Below are positions 19,599 through 28,433 of a DNA stretch of 64,000 nt, piece after piece (within the stretch, counting starts at the first letter, position 1; every line of letters starts with the position of its first letter). Position numbers and translations under genes: made by a program. The DNA comes from Bradyrhizobium sp. (GTDB taxonomy: Bacteria > Pseudomonadota > Alphaproteobacteria > Rhizobiales > Xanthobacteraceae), in NCBI RefSeq assembly GCF_027307225.1, contig NZ_DAHUXJ010000049.1:1-64000 (forward strand), read 5' to 3'. A model generated the notes under the pieces. That model was not told the DNA's origin, did no database searches, and saw nothing but the letters and a program-made list of their open reading frames with translations.

Positions 19599-20347
19599 GC
19601 GGCGTTTCCGAGATAGGCGGCCTGAACGGTTTCGTTAGCGGCAATTTCCTGCGGCGTGCCCTGCGCCAGCATCCGGCCCTGATCCAGCACGCAAATACGG
19701 TCGGCGAGATTGAAGACCACCCGCATGTCATGCTCGATCAGCACGATCGTGTAGTTGCTGCCGCGGTGCAGCCGCCGGATCAACTGGGTGATCTGGTACG
19801 TTTCCCCATCGCCCATGCCGGCGGTTGGCTCGTCGAGCAGAAGCAGATGCGGATTAAGCGCCAGCGCCATGGCGATTTCGGCAGCGCGCTGGTCGCCATG
19901 GGCGAGCTCGCCGACCAGACGGTCGGCGCGCGCCTCCAGCGACACCAGCTTGAGCGTCTCCTCGACGTGGTGGTGAAGTTTCAGGCTTTCCGCGCGGCTG
20001 ATCCAGGGCCGCAAGCGGTATCCGCCGGCGACCTCCGCGGCCGTGCGGACATTCTCGAATACGGTCAGCTCGGGGAAGATCTCGGTGATCTGGAACGTTC
20101 TCGCCATTCCCCGCACCACGCGTTCATGCGTAGACAGCCGCGTGATGTCGTTGCCGTCGAAAACGATGCTGCCGGACGTCGGCGGAAAGAATCCGCTGAT
20201 CAGGTTGAAGAAGGTGGTCTTGCCGGCGCCATTGGGCCCGATAATGGCGCACAGCTCGCCCTTTGCCACGTTGAGCGAAACGTCGCGCACAGCGACCAGA
20301 TTGCCGAACCGCTTGGTGACGTTGTTGATTTCCAGGACGTCGTTCAT
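19595..20347 (-). CDS. livG: Branched-chain amino acid ABC transporter ATPase LivG
   Basis: Second ATPase of the importer, 250 residues. Walker A is GPNGAGKTTF, the signature region is degenerate (ELAHGDQRAAEIA) as usual for LivG, and Walker B is LLLLDEPTAGM. The extended LivG-type insert and GMARTFQITEIFPELTVFEN (Q-loop region) are present. It overlaps livM upstream and livF downstream by 4 bp each, indicating tight translational coupling. Confidence 0.95.
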   Translation of the reverse strand: MNDVLEINNVTKRFGNLVAVRDVSLNVAKGELCAIIGPNGAGKTTFFNLISGFFPPTSGSIVFDGNDITRLSTHERVVRGMARTFQITEIFPELTVFENVRTAAEVAGGYRLRPWISRAESLKLHHHVEETLKLVSLEARADRLVGELAHGDQRAAEIAMALALNPHLLLLDEPTAGMGDGETYQITQLIRRLHRGSNYTIVLIEHDMRVVFNLADRICVLDQGRMLAQGTPQEIAANETVQAAYLGNAA

Positions 20348-21297
20348 GCCTTGCCCCGCTGCAGAAAGCCCAGCAGTCCGCGCGGGAAGAACAGCACCAC
20401 GAGGACAAACAGCAGGCCGAGAAACGACATCCAGTTCACAGTGACGCTCGACAGATAATCCTGCACTACCACGAACACCGCGGCGCCGAGTAGCGGGCCC
20501 CAGAAGTTACGCATCCCGCCCATCACCGCCATCATGACGAAATCGCCGGACTGGCTGTAATGCAGGCCTCGCGGGTCGGCGAAGTTGTTGACCAGCGCGT
20601 AGAGCGCGCCGGCAAACCCCATGAAGAAACAGGACAGCGTGAAGGCGATCCAGATGTGCCGCTCGATCGGAATGCCAAGGAAGCGCGCGCGGCGCTCGTT
20701 CTCGCGGATGGCGATCATGGTGCGGCCGAACGGCGAACGCAGGATGAAGCCCATGGCGCCGACCGCGAGCGCAAAGCAAAACAGCACGAAAAAGTAGAAC
20801 GTGTTGGCATTCGACAGGATATCGAGCTTGAGCAGCCCGAGATCGATCGGTTGGCGCTCGAAGCCGCGCAATCCGTCGTCGCCGCCGGTCAGCGAACTCC
20901 ACTGGAAGGCGATGTAATAGAACACCTGGCCAAAGGCGATCGTGACCATTGCGAAATAGACGCCGCGCCGCCTCACGAGCAGCGCGCCGAGAACCGCGCC
21001 GCAAAGGCCGCCAAGAAGCATTCCAAGGACGAGGGCGAGCGGCGTGCTCGGGGCGAGGAATTTCAGCGCCAGCCCGGCGCCATAGGCGCCGAGCCCGAAC
21101 CAGGCCGCGTGGCCGAAGGACAGTACGCCGGTGAAGCCCAAGAGAAAATTCACCGACATCGCCGCGAGCCCCAGCACAAGGACGCGGGTGGCAAGCGCGG
21201 TATAGCCGCCGAGCGGCACCATCCAATAAGGGGCAAGGATCAAGACTGCCCAGATCGCGGCGAGGACGATCAGCTTGCGGGTATCTTTGGCGCTCAA
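20344..21297 (-). CDS. livM: Branched-chain amino acid ABC transporter permease LivM
   Basis: Inner-membrane permease of 317 residues with about eight to ten hydrophobic segments. The conserved LivM stretch SVNFLLGFTGVLSFGHAAWF lies near residues 48-67. The start is TTG 21297, which overlaps the livH stop as TTGA and has an AGGA box eight bases upstream; no better start exists nearby. With LivH it forms the translocation pore. Confidence 0.93.
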   Translation of the reverse strand: MSAKDTRKLIVLAAIWAVLILAPYWMVPLGGYTALATRVLVLGLAAMSVNFLLGFTGVLSFGHAAWFGLGAYGAGLALKFLAPSTPLALVLGMLLGGLCGAVLGALLVRRRGVYFAMVTIAFGQVFYYIAFQWSSLTGGDDGLRGFERQPIDLGLLKLDILSNANTFYFFVLFCFALAVGAMGFILRSPFGRTMIAIRENERRARFLGIPIERHIWIAFTLSCFFMGFAGALYALVNNFADPRGLHYSQSGDFVMMAVMGGMRNFWGPLLGAAVFVVVQDYLSSVTVNWMSFLGLLFVLVVLFFPRGLLGFLQRGKA

Positions 21298-22163
21298 GTC
21301 AGCATTCCTTCTTCGCCGAACAATCCGCGCGGACGTATCAGCAACACCACCGCCATCAGGACGTACATCACCGCCTCGCTCGCGGCGGGATAGAACACCG
21401 CCGTCAGTCCGGAGGCCACGCCGATCAAGAGGCCGCCAAACAGCGTTCCGGGGAGGCTGCCGATGCCGCCGACGATGATGGCGATGAAACTCGGCATCAA
21501 TAGCCCGGTGCCCATCGTCGGCTCCAGTCCCAATTGTCCGGCGGCGAGCACGCCGCTGAGGCCGGCGAGGAAAATCCCGACCGCAAAATTGAGCGAGCGC
21601 AGCATCTGCACGTTGATCCCGAGCGCGGCGACGGTTTCAAGGTCGAGCGCGCCGGCGCGGATGCGAACGCCGAGCCGCGTGTAGCGGAGCAAAAGGAACA
21701 AGAGCGCCACCGCGATCATCACGGTAGCTACCATGAACAGGCGGTAGCCGGTGATGAAGAAAAAGTCGTTGCTTAGCGGTTGTGACAGGAAGGGCGGAAC
21801 GGTGACCGGCTTTCCTTGCGGACCAAAGATGAAGCGGGTGCCGTCCTCGATCATGAAGGCAAGCCCGAAGGTCAATAGCAGGCTATAGAGCGGATCGCGC
21901 CCGTAAAGCGGCCGGATCAGCACGCGCTCGACGATCAGTCCGATGATCGCCGTCAAAGGTGGCGCCACCACCAGCGCGCCCCAGAAGCCGATATAGGGTG
22001 TGATGGCGTAAGCAATATAGCCGCCGATGACGAGAAAACCGCCATGGGCGAAATTGATGACATTGCTCAGATTGAGAATAAGCGAAAGGCCAAGTGCCAT
22101 CAGTACGTAGAACGCACCGATGATGAGCCCATTGGTGACGTTAAACAGAAGCAGTTGCGTCAT
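21294..22163 (-). CDS. livH: Branched-chain amino acid ABC transporter permease LivH
   Basis: Inner-membrane permease of 289 residues. Typical LivH segments are visible: NGLIIGAFYVLMALGLSLI at the N-terminus, NLSNVINFAHGGFLVIGGY, and GGIGSLPGTLFGGLLIG near the end. It lies 81 bp downstream of the first binding-protein gene in the same orientation. Confidence 0.94.
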   Translation of the reverse strand: MTQLLLFNVTNGLIIGAFYVLMALGLSLILNLSNVINFAHGGFLVIGGYIAYAITPYIGFWGALVVAPPLTAIIGLIVERVLIRPLYGRDPLYSLLLTFGLAFMIEDGTRFIFGPQGKPVTVPPFLSQPLSNDFFFITGYRLFMVATVMIAVALLFLLLRYTRLGVRIRAGALDLETVAALGINVQMLRSLNFAVGIFLAGLSGVLAAGQLGLEPTMGTGLLMPSFIAIIVGGIGSLPGTLFGGLLIGVASGLTAVFYPAASEAVMYVLMAVVLLIRPRGLFGEEGMLT

Positions 22164-22244
22164 AATTCACCGAGAACATTCCCTCAACGCTTGATCCGGG
22201 AGACTTGCTCCCGGATCACCTCAAGTCCAGCCTATTGTTTGGTC

Positions 22245-23507
22245 TCAGGTCGGCCACTTGACCGAGCAGCCGGTGTCGCTGACGGGGGGTGCCGTCTTGT
22301 CGCCGGGGACGATTTCGTCGACCTTATAGAGGTCTTCCGGATCGTCCTTGCCGGTCGATTGGGCCTCGCCGACAAAGGCCGACGTCATCAGCTGATGGTC
22401 GCCCTTGCGGTAATAGACCTTGTTCGGCTGCAGCTTGACGTCGTCAGGCAGCTCGAAGTCCTCAAGTGCTCCGGCCAGCTTGACGGCGTCGAGGGTCTTC
22501 TGCTGGTTCGCGACCAGGGCAAAGCTCATCGCCGAGGTGTAGCCAAACCAGTGCCGCGCGGTCGGTACGTGGCCGTTATTCACCTTGCGGATATCGGCGA
22601 TGAACTTGTCGACGCCGGGCACGCCCGGTTGTTTCCAGTACCATTCGAACATCCAGGTGCCGATCCGCGCTTCCGGCGGAAGCCCGGCGAGCGATTCCAG
22701 CTCCTGCTGCGTGCCCGCGACATGGATCTGCTTGTTCAGGCCGAATTGCACGATCTGCTTGAGGCAGTTGATCATGTCGGAGCCCTGCACGAGCAGGATC
22801 ATCACATCCGGATTTGCGGCGCGCGCCTTGATCAGATAGGCGGAGAAATCCGTGGTGCCGAGCGGCGTCAGTTCGTTGCCGGTGACGGTGCCGCCGAGCT
22901 TTTTCAGATCGGCAGTGCAGGCGTCGAACAGCGTGTGACCGAAGGCGTAGTCCGGCGTGATGAAGTGCCATTTCTTGCCGTACTTCTTGAACAGCACGCC
23001 GCAAACCGAATTGGCCTCCATCCGCGTCGTGTTGCAGACGCGGAATACGTTCCACTTGCAGTCCTTTCCGGTGATGGAATCGGTGTGGCCGCCGGATACG
23101 ATGTGCAGGATCTTCTTTTCGTTGGTGACCTGGGCGATCGCGGCTGCGATCCCCGAATTGACGTCGCCGATGATGAAGCTGACCTGGTCGCGCTCGATCA
23201 GCTTGCGGCACTTTTGTACGCCGGTGCCGACGTCATTGGCGGAATCCTCGACAAGCAACTCGGCCTGGCGTCCCAATATGCCCCCCTTGGCGTTGATATG
23301 CTCGACGGCGAGCTTGGCGCCCATCACTTCATTGCCGGCGGGTGCGGCATAGACGCCGGTGAGCGGATCGACCATGCCGAGGCGAATGGGCGTCTCGCCG
23401 CGGGCCTGGATCAGAAAGGGTGAGGCGACCTGAAAGGCGCCCAACGCCGCGGCGCCCTTCACTAGCGTGCGACGGTTGAATTTCGGGCCGAAAGTCTGCG
23501 AACTCAT
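22245..23507 (-). CDS. Liv-type periplasmic binding protein, first of two tandem copies
   Basis: Type I periplasmic binding protein of 420 residues (Peripla_BP_6 family). A Tat-like signal (FNRRTLVKGAAALG) precedes GMVDPLTGVYAAP. Conserved blocks include LLVEDSANDVGTG, FIIGDVNSGIAAA and FITPDYAFGH. The ribosome site GGAGAAG precedes ATG 23507. It feeds the LivHMGF transporter encoded directly downstream. The ligand may be a branched-chain amino acid, an amide or another small organic acid, since this family is broad. It is clearly paralogous to the next gene. Confidence 0.92.
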   Translation of the reverse strand: MSSQTFGPKFNRRTLVKGAAALGAFQVASPFLIQARGETPIRLGMVDPLTGVYAAPAGNEVMGAKLAVEHINAKGGILGRQAELLVEDSANDVGTGVQKCRKLIERDQVSFIIGDVNSGIAAAIAQVTNEKKILHIVSGGHTDSITGKDCKWNVFRVCNTTRMEANSVCGVLFKKYGKKWHFITPDYAFGHTLFDACTADLKKLGGTVTGNELTPLGTTDFSAYLIKARAANPDVMILLVQGSDMINCLKQIVQFGLNKQIHVAGTQQELESLAGLPPEARIGTWMFEWYWKQPGVPGVDKFIADIRKVNNGHVPTARHWFGYTSAMSFALVANQQKTLDAVKLAGALEDFELPDDVKLQPNKVYYRKGDHQLMTSAFVGEAQSTGKDDPEDLYKVDEIVPGDKTAPPVSDTGCSVKWPT

Positions 23508-23600
23508 AAGGCTTCTCCAGTTACTGCTCTTTTTGTTTTATTTTCGCGGTTGACACCTTGATGGTCTTAGCCGCGATTGATCCGTCGACAAGTTTCGAGC

Positions 23601-24854
23601 TCAGGCGGGCCAGTGTATCTTGCAGCCGGTGGCCTCTGCAGGACCCGCCGCTTTCTCTCCCGGCACGGGGTTACGCACGGTGAACATGTTGTCGGGGTCG
23701 CCCTTTGGCGGGTGGACCTCGCCGACAAAAACGGTGCTCATGAGTTCGTGGTCGCCTTCGCGGAAGGCCGGTGCGCCCGGCTGAAGTGCGATTTCCGGCG
23801 GCAGCTTGAATCCCGCGAGCGCTCTGGAAAGTTTCACGGAATCCAACGTCTTCTCCTGGTTTGCGATTGCTGCGAGCGTCTGCACCGAGGCATAGCCGAA
23901 CCAGTTACGGGCCGTCGCAGAGGCGCCGGTAATCTTTTTCATCGAGGTGTTGAATTCGGCGACATGCGGAACGCCCGGCTGATCCCACCACCATTCCATG
24001 GTCCACCATCCGATGCGCGCGGAGTCCGGCACAGCGCGAATACTCTCGAGTTCGAACAAGGTGCCGCCGACCGCCATCTGCTTGTCGAGGCCGAACTGGA
24101 CGAATTGCTTGAGGCTCGAGACCTGGTCGCCGCCGCCCATGACGTTGATCAGGACCTGCGGCGCGAAAGCCTTGGCCTGGATCAGGTAGGCCGAATAATC
24201 CGCCGTGCCGATCGGCACCAGCGCCCCGGAGGACGTACCGCCCGCAGCTTTCAGCAGCTTTTCGAAGCCGGCCTGGACCGAGTGGCCATAGGCGTAATCC
24301 GGCGTCAGAAAGTACCATCGCTTGCCAAATTTCTCCATCAGTGTGGAGGCGATGGCGTTGGCATCCATTGCGGTGGAATTGCAGACCCGGAATACGTTCC
24401 AGGTACAGCTCGTTCCGGTGATCGGATCGGTGTGACCTCCGGATACGATATGAAGGATCTTCTTCTCGCTGGTGACCTGGGCCATCGCAATTGCGATACC
24501 GGAATTGACGTCACCAATGATGAAACTGACCTGATCGCGCTCGATCAGCTTCCGTGTCTTCTGGACGCCGGTGCCGACGTCATTGGCCGAATCCTCGACG
24601 AGGAGTTCGACCTGGCGGCCCATGATGCCGCCCTTTTTATTGATTTCTTCGGTGGCAAATTTGGCGCCGACCACTTCGCCCTGTGCGATCGCCGCGTAAA
24701 CGCCGGTGAGCGGATCGACCATTCCGATCCGCACCAGCGTTTCGCCACGGGCTTTGATGATGAACGGCGATGAAACTTGCATTGCCGCAAGCGCGGCGCC
24801 TGTCCGCAGAATAGTCCGCCGATCGACCGGCCAGGATCGTCGCGCTGTACCCAT
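23601..24854 (-). CDS. Liv-type periplasmic binding protein, second tandem copy
   Basis: A 417-residue paralogue of the protein encoded at 22245-23507, sharing long runs such as LLVEDSANDVGTG, LIERDQVSFIIGDVNSGIA and KILHIVSGGHTD. ATG 24854 is chosen because GGGGAGGA lies directly upstream; a longer open frame to 25274 is not supported. A twin-arginine-like stretch (VDRRTILRTGAAL) opens the signal peptide. Two binding proteins for one permease set imply two substrates or two affinities. It is the first gene of the Liv operon. Confidence 0.92.
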   Translation of the reverse strand: MGTARRSWPVDRRTILRTGAALAAMQVSSPFIIKARGETLVRIGMVDPLTGVYAAIAQGEVVGAKFATEEINKKGGIMGRQVELLVEDSANDVGTGVQKTRKLIERDQVSFIIGDVNSGIAIAMAQVTSEKKILHIVSGGHTDPITGTSCTWNVFRVCNSTAMDANAIASTLMEKFGKRWYFLTPDYAYGHSVQAGFEKLLKAAGGTSSGALVPIGTADYSAYLIQAKAFAPQVLINVMGGGDQVSSLKQFVQFGLDKQMAVGGTLFELESIRAVPDSARIGWWTMEWWWDQPGVPHVAEFNTSMKKITGASATARNWFGYASVQTLAAIANQEKTLDSVKLSRALAGFKLPPEIALQPGAPAFREGDHELMSTVFVGEVHPPKGDPDNMFTVRNPVPGEKAAGPAEATGCKIHWPA

Positions 24855-25281
24855 GCTGTCCTCCCCGACAACGGTTTGATGCATTGAAGTCAGGCATTCT
24901 TTGATGCCTTTAGAAAGGGGAGCGTAACTTTCCGCTGCGTCCTTGCCAACGACCAACCCGGCAAAAACCCTGCAACCTTCGGCGTAGGGCGTCGCGCCGG
25001 CCGCCGGAGAAACCGGTTTAGCGGCCAAATCATTGTTTGGATGGCGATTTCCCGGGCCTGGGTAGAGGGCCGGACAGCCAGGGAAAGCCCGCCGATGAAG
25101 GCTTTTCCGGATCAGTTCATCGATCGCGTGCGATCGGGCGGTGCGGCGAAATGGCGCTAAGACGCCAGCGATGCCGTATAGGCGGCAAGCGAAATCATCG
25201 TCGGATGAGAGCCTTTCGACCACAGGCACCGTAAGTGCCGCCGCGGCCAGGCTGGTAGCGAATGTCAAATCCAATCCACAA
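24855..25281. other. Intergenic stretch, no gene seen
   Basis: 427 bp between the second binding-protein start and the hairpin cluster. The minus-strand frame of the binding protein stays open to 25274, but the extension lacks a ribosome site and has no recognisable domain. The promoter of the Liv operon probably lies here. No convincing -35/-10 pair or repeat was recognised. Confidence 0.5.
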
Positions 25282-25448
25282 CTAGAGCTCCGATTCCGAA
25301 GTTCGCAAGCTGTTGCTGCCCTTCCGATGCGAACTTCGGAATCAAAGGAGCGCTAGCAACTTATTGATTTGAGTAGCGGCTTTGAATTTGAAGTTCCTAT
25401 GACGAACTCGCAGCGAAACTGACAGGAACTTCAAATTCGCCGCACTAG
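25282..25448. repeat. Paired-hairpin element, copy 2 (B-type then A-type)
   Basis: Hairpin B at 25282-25356 carries GATTCCGAAGTTCGCA and its complement, with an AAA bulge in the right arm. Spacer 25357-25372 contains CAACTTATTGATTT. Hairpin A at 25373-25448 carries GAATTTGAAGTTCCT with a TTT bulge in the left arm and loop core GAACTCGCAGC. Terminal CTAG occurs at 25282, 25353 and 25445. The order matches copy 46361 but the sequence is more diverged. Confidence 0.9.
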
Positions 25449-25614
25449 TACCGCCGATCTGAAGTCCCTGCACCACAAGCGGCGAATTCGATCAGGGACT
25501 TCAGATCGATAAAGCGGTACTAGAATCAATAAGTTTGTGAGTAGCCCATGACTTTCCGAAGTTCGTGAAGGTGGGCGCTGCGATGGAGCACGAACTTCGG
25601 AAAGTGGGCACTAG
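25445..25614. repeat. Paired-hairpin element, copy 3 (variant C-D), abutting copy 2
   Basis: Hairpin C at 25445-25523 has arms CGATCTGAAGTCCCTG and its complement within outer arms TAGTACCGC / GCGGTACTA. Spacer 25524-25540 begins AATCAATAAGTT, the inverse of the spacer in copy 2. Hairpin D at 25541-25614 carries CTTTCCGAAGTTCGTG with a TGA bulge in its left arm. The element shares the four bases CTAG (25445-25448) with copy 2, giving a B-A/C-D inverted pair. Confidence 0.88.
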
Positions 25615-25769
25615 AGAGTTCCGTCTCGGCGACCATAGCTTGTAACCGCCGCTATTGACTGCCGCGCTGATGTTTTTTCCTTGCCGGGACAGGGCGCCCT
25701 CCACCGAGGCGGGAAATAATCGGCGCCGCATGGGGTTATAGCTCCGATGAGCCTCGCGAGGTGGTAGAG

Positions 25770-26948
25770 ATGAACGCGGATGGTCCCGGCATTTCGAACG
25801 CCTCCCGTGAGTCGTTCTCGGTTTCCGTTGTGTCGCGCGCAGAATTTTCCGGATGCTCGCCCTGGACCTCTACCTTCACCGACCAGCGAAAGGACTATCG
25901 GTATTACGAGATCCTGGACGATACTCTCCGGGGTCAATTCGAGCACCGATATTTTGCGATTGTTGACAGCAGGGGCCACATTCGGGCTGTTCAACCGTTC
26001 TTTCTCATCGATCAGGATATTCTCGAAGGGCTTGGCGCTGAACGGGTTTACTGGATTGCTCTCGTCCGACGATTCTATCCGCGGTTCCTAAAGCTGCGCT
26101 GTTTGATGATTGGTTGTTCCGCCGGAGAGGCTCACCTCACAGCCACTCTGCCTGTCAATATCGTCGCGGAAACCCTGTCGAACGGCATCGTCGAGCAGGC
26201 GAGATCGCTCAACGCGCAACTGATAGTGTTGAAGGAGTTCCCTTCTCGCTATCGCAAAGTACTCCGCTGCTTCGAGCAACACGGCTTCGCACGCGCGCCA
26301 AGCATGCCGATGACGATGCTCGACATCGGAGGATATGACAGCTTCGAAGCTTACATGGCGAAGGCGCTGAAGAGTTCAGCGCGAAGGAAGTTGCGCAAGA
26401 AGCTCGAGGCGACAGCCGACATTGCGGACATTCGCTTGAGCGTCACCGATGATGCGGCGAGTTTCGTCGATGAGATTTATCCGCTCTATCTGCAGGTGTT
26501 CAAACGTTCAAAGATGCGATTCGAGAAGCTCACCAAGGAGTTTTTCCGCCAGCTCGGCCAACGAATGGGCGATAAGGTCCGGTTCTTCGCGTGGCGTCGC
26601 GGAAACACGCTGGTAGCGTTCAGCCTTTGCATGGTGCAGGGAGACTCGCTGTATGCGGAGTATGTTGGCTTCGATTACTCCGTCGCGCTCGACCTGCATC
26701 TGTATCACTATGTCGTTCGGGACATGATCAGTTGGGGGATCAGCAAAGAGTATAGATGGTTCCGCAGCAGCGGCCTGAATTATGACCCGAAGCTGCACAT
26801 GAAGCACCGACTCGATCCAATTGATCTATACGTGCGCCACAGGTCGGCCCTTCCAAATGCAATATTCAGGATGGCGCTGCCCTGGATCGCGCCGGTGCGC
26901 TACGACGCGACACTAAAGCTGTTTCCTAACTACAAAGAACTTTGGTGA
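25770..26948 (+). CDS. FemAB/GNAT-like acyltransferase
   Basis: A 392-residue cytosolic protein resembling the GNAT-fold proteins annotated as peptidoglycan biosynthesis/recognition or BioF2-like acetyltransferases. ATG 25770 is chosen with GAGGTGG upstream; GTG 25761 is less likely. The C-terminal half has the typical sequence of events: KALKSSARRKLRKKLE, DEIYPLYLQVFKRSKMRFEK, FFAWRRGNTLVAFSLC and LDLHLYHYVVRDMISWGI. It probably transfers an acyl or aminoacyl group; donor and acceptor are unknown. The aminotransferase starts 33 bp downstream, so the two are likely one operon. Base composition is less GC-rich than the flanks. Confidence 0.72.
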   Translation: MNADGPGISNASRESFSVSVVSRAEFSGCSPWTSTFTDQRKDYRYYEILDDTLRGQFEHRYFAIVDSRGHIRAVQPFFLIDQDILEGLGAERVYWIALVRRFYPRFLKLRCLMIGCSAGEAHLTATLPVNIVAETLSNGIVEQARSLNAQLIVLKEFPSRYRKVLRCFEQHGFARAPSMPMTMLDIGGYDSFEAYMAKALKSSARRKLRKKLEATADIADIRLSVTDDAASFVDEIYPLYLQVFKRSKMRFEKLTKEFFRQLGQRMGDKVRFFAWRRGNTLVAFSLCMVQGDSLYAEYVGFDYSVALDLHLYHYVVRDMISWGISKEYRWFRSSGLNYDPKLHMKHRLDPIDLYVRHRSALPNAIFRMALPWIAPVRYDATLKLFPNYKELW

Positions 26949-26981
26949 CGGTCCTGCATTTTTTTCAATTTGGAGGCGTTG

Positions 26982-28364
26982 ATGACCCGCGATATGGCCA
27001 AGTTATTTGCGCTACATGAACATGATCATTACGCGATGCATCGGCGCCACCTCAACGAGCAGATGGTGCGGGTGCTCAAAGCAATCGGTTATGACGTTGG
27101 CTTTTGCAGTGGCAAGGGCCAGTATCTCTATGATCGAGACGGCAAGTGTTATCTCGACCTGTTGAGTGGTTTTGGAGTCTTTGCCATCGGGCGCAATCAT
27201 CCCGCTCTTTGTGAGGCCTTGAAAAGCGTTCTCGACAGCGATCTTCCCAATCTGGTCCAAATGGATGTTTCGACGTTGGCTGGAATTCTAGCCGAGCGAT
27301 TACTGGCGCACGTGCCGTATCTCGACAAGGTCTGCTTCGTAAATTCCGGATCGGAAACAGTCGAGGCAGCCATCAAATTTGCCCGAGCAGCAACCGGCCG
27401 GCCCGGGATACTGTACTGCGAGCATGCATTTCACGGTCTCACCAATGGTGCGCTGTCTCTCAATGGCGACGAGATTTTCCGCGAAGGCTTCGAGCCCTTG
27501 CTGCCTCACAGTGTCCGCATTCCATTTAATGATCTTGTTGCGCTTGAGAAGGCACTTCACTCGCGCACTATTGCCGCATTCATCGTCGAGCCGATCCAGG
27601 GTAAAGGGGTAAACGTCCCCGATGATGATTATCTCAGACTTGCCGCGGATCTCTGCCGGCGCCACGGCACCTTGTTCGTCGCGGATGAAGTGCAGACTGG
27701 ATTGGGCCGCACCGGCCGCTTCCTTGCGGTTGAATACTGGGACGTCGAGCCGGATATGGTTCTTCTTGCAAAAACCCTGTCGGGTGGACATGTTCCGGTT
27801 GGAGCAGTTCTCACCCGAAAATGGATTTTTGACAAAGTCTTCGACCGCATGGAGCGTGCAGTAGCCCACGGATCGACATTCGGGACAAACGACCTGGCAA
27901 TGGCGGCCGGAATAGCGACACTGGATGTACTCAAATCGGAGCAGTTGGTCGAAAAGGCAGCGCAGACCGGAGAACGCTTGCTGCGCGCCTTTACTGAAAT
28001 GACCCAGCGTTACGAGTTTATGCGCGAGGTACGCGGCAAGGGATTGATGATTGGTATCGAGTTCGGTCCACCAAGATCGCTTAAACTTAAGGCATCATGG
28101 CATGCCCTTGAGACCGCGAGGACGGGTCTGTTCAGCCAGCTCATTACGATCCCGCTTTTCAAAGAGCATAAAATACTGAGCCAAGTCGCCAGTCATGCCG
28201 GCCACACGATCAAGCTTTTGCCCGCACTTGTGATTTCCGATTCGGACTGTGATTGGATCTTGAACGGTTTTGACTCCGTCATCGCGGAAAGCCACCGCGT
28301 CCCTGGCGCTATATGGTCGCTCGGAAAAAACCTGGTCGGCCATGCGATGCCGTCGAAAACATAA
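26982..28364 (+). CDS. Class III PLP-dependent aminotransferase
   Basis: A 460-residue aminotransferase of the ornithine/acetylornithine/GABA superfamily. ATG 26982 follows GGAGG (26972-26976). Recognisable blocks are YLDLLSGFGVFAIGRNHP, VNSGSETVEAAIKFAR, FIVEPIQGKG, LFVADEVQTGLGRTG and the PLP lysine in LLAKTLSGGHVPVGA. The neighbouring acyltransferase suggests an amine is made and then acylated, perhaps on a lipid or cell-wall precursor. Hopanoid or sphingoid lipid modification are possibilities, but this is inference. A hand count gives about 52% GC in 27481-27540 against about 63% in 28501-28560. Confidence 0.85.
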   Translation: MTRDMAKLFALHEHDHYAMHRRHLNEQMVRVLKAIGYDVGFCSGKGQYLYDRDGKCYLDLLSGFGVFAIGRNHPALCEALKSVLDSDLPNLVQMDVSTLAGILAERLLAHVPYLDKVCFVNSGSETVEAAIKFARAATGRPGILYCEHAFHGLTNGALSLNGDEIFREGFEPLLPHSVRIPFNDLVALEKALHSRTIAAFIVEPIQGKGVNVPDDDYLRLAADLCRRHGTLFVADEVQTGLGRTGRFLAVEYWDVEPDMVLLAKTLSGGHVPVGAVLTRKWIFDKVFDRMERAVAHGSTFGTNDLAMAAGIATLDVLKSEQLVEKAAQTGERLLRAFTEMTQRYEFMREVRGKGLMIGIEFGPPRSLKLKASWHALETARTGLFSQLITIPLFKEHKILSQVASHAGHTIKLLPALVISDSDCDWILNGFDSVIAESHRVPGAIWSLGKNLVGHAMPSKT

Positions 28365-28387
28365 TCATTACCCGGGCCGTCGCAGCT

Positions 28388-28433
28388 CTAGAGGTTGCCG
28401 CGATTGCTCGCGAACTTCGGAGTCGGAGCTCTA
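28388..28433. repeat. Truncated hairpin-element remnant
   Basis: CTAG at 28388 is followed by a remnant loop and one B-type arm (GCGAACTTCGGAGTCGGAG, 28410-28428) ending CTCTA. The opposite arm is almost entirely missing. The final CTA (28431-28433) is the stop codon of the acyl-CoA synthetase gene on the minus strand. It lies between two convergent genes. Confidence 0.75.

Noticed and set aside
23601..25274. Longer start for the second binding protein
   Set aside because: A strong GGGGAGGA site and Tat leader mark ATG 24854; the extra 140 codons have no support.
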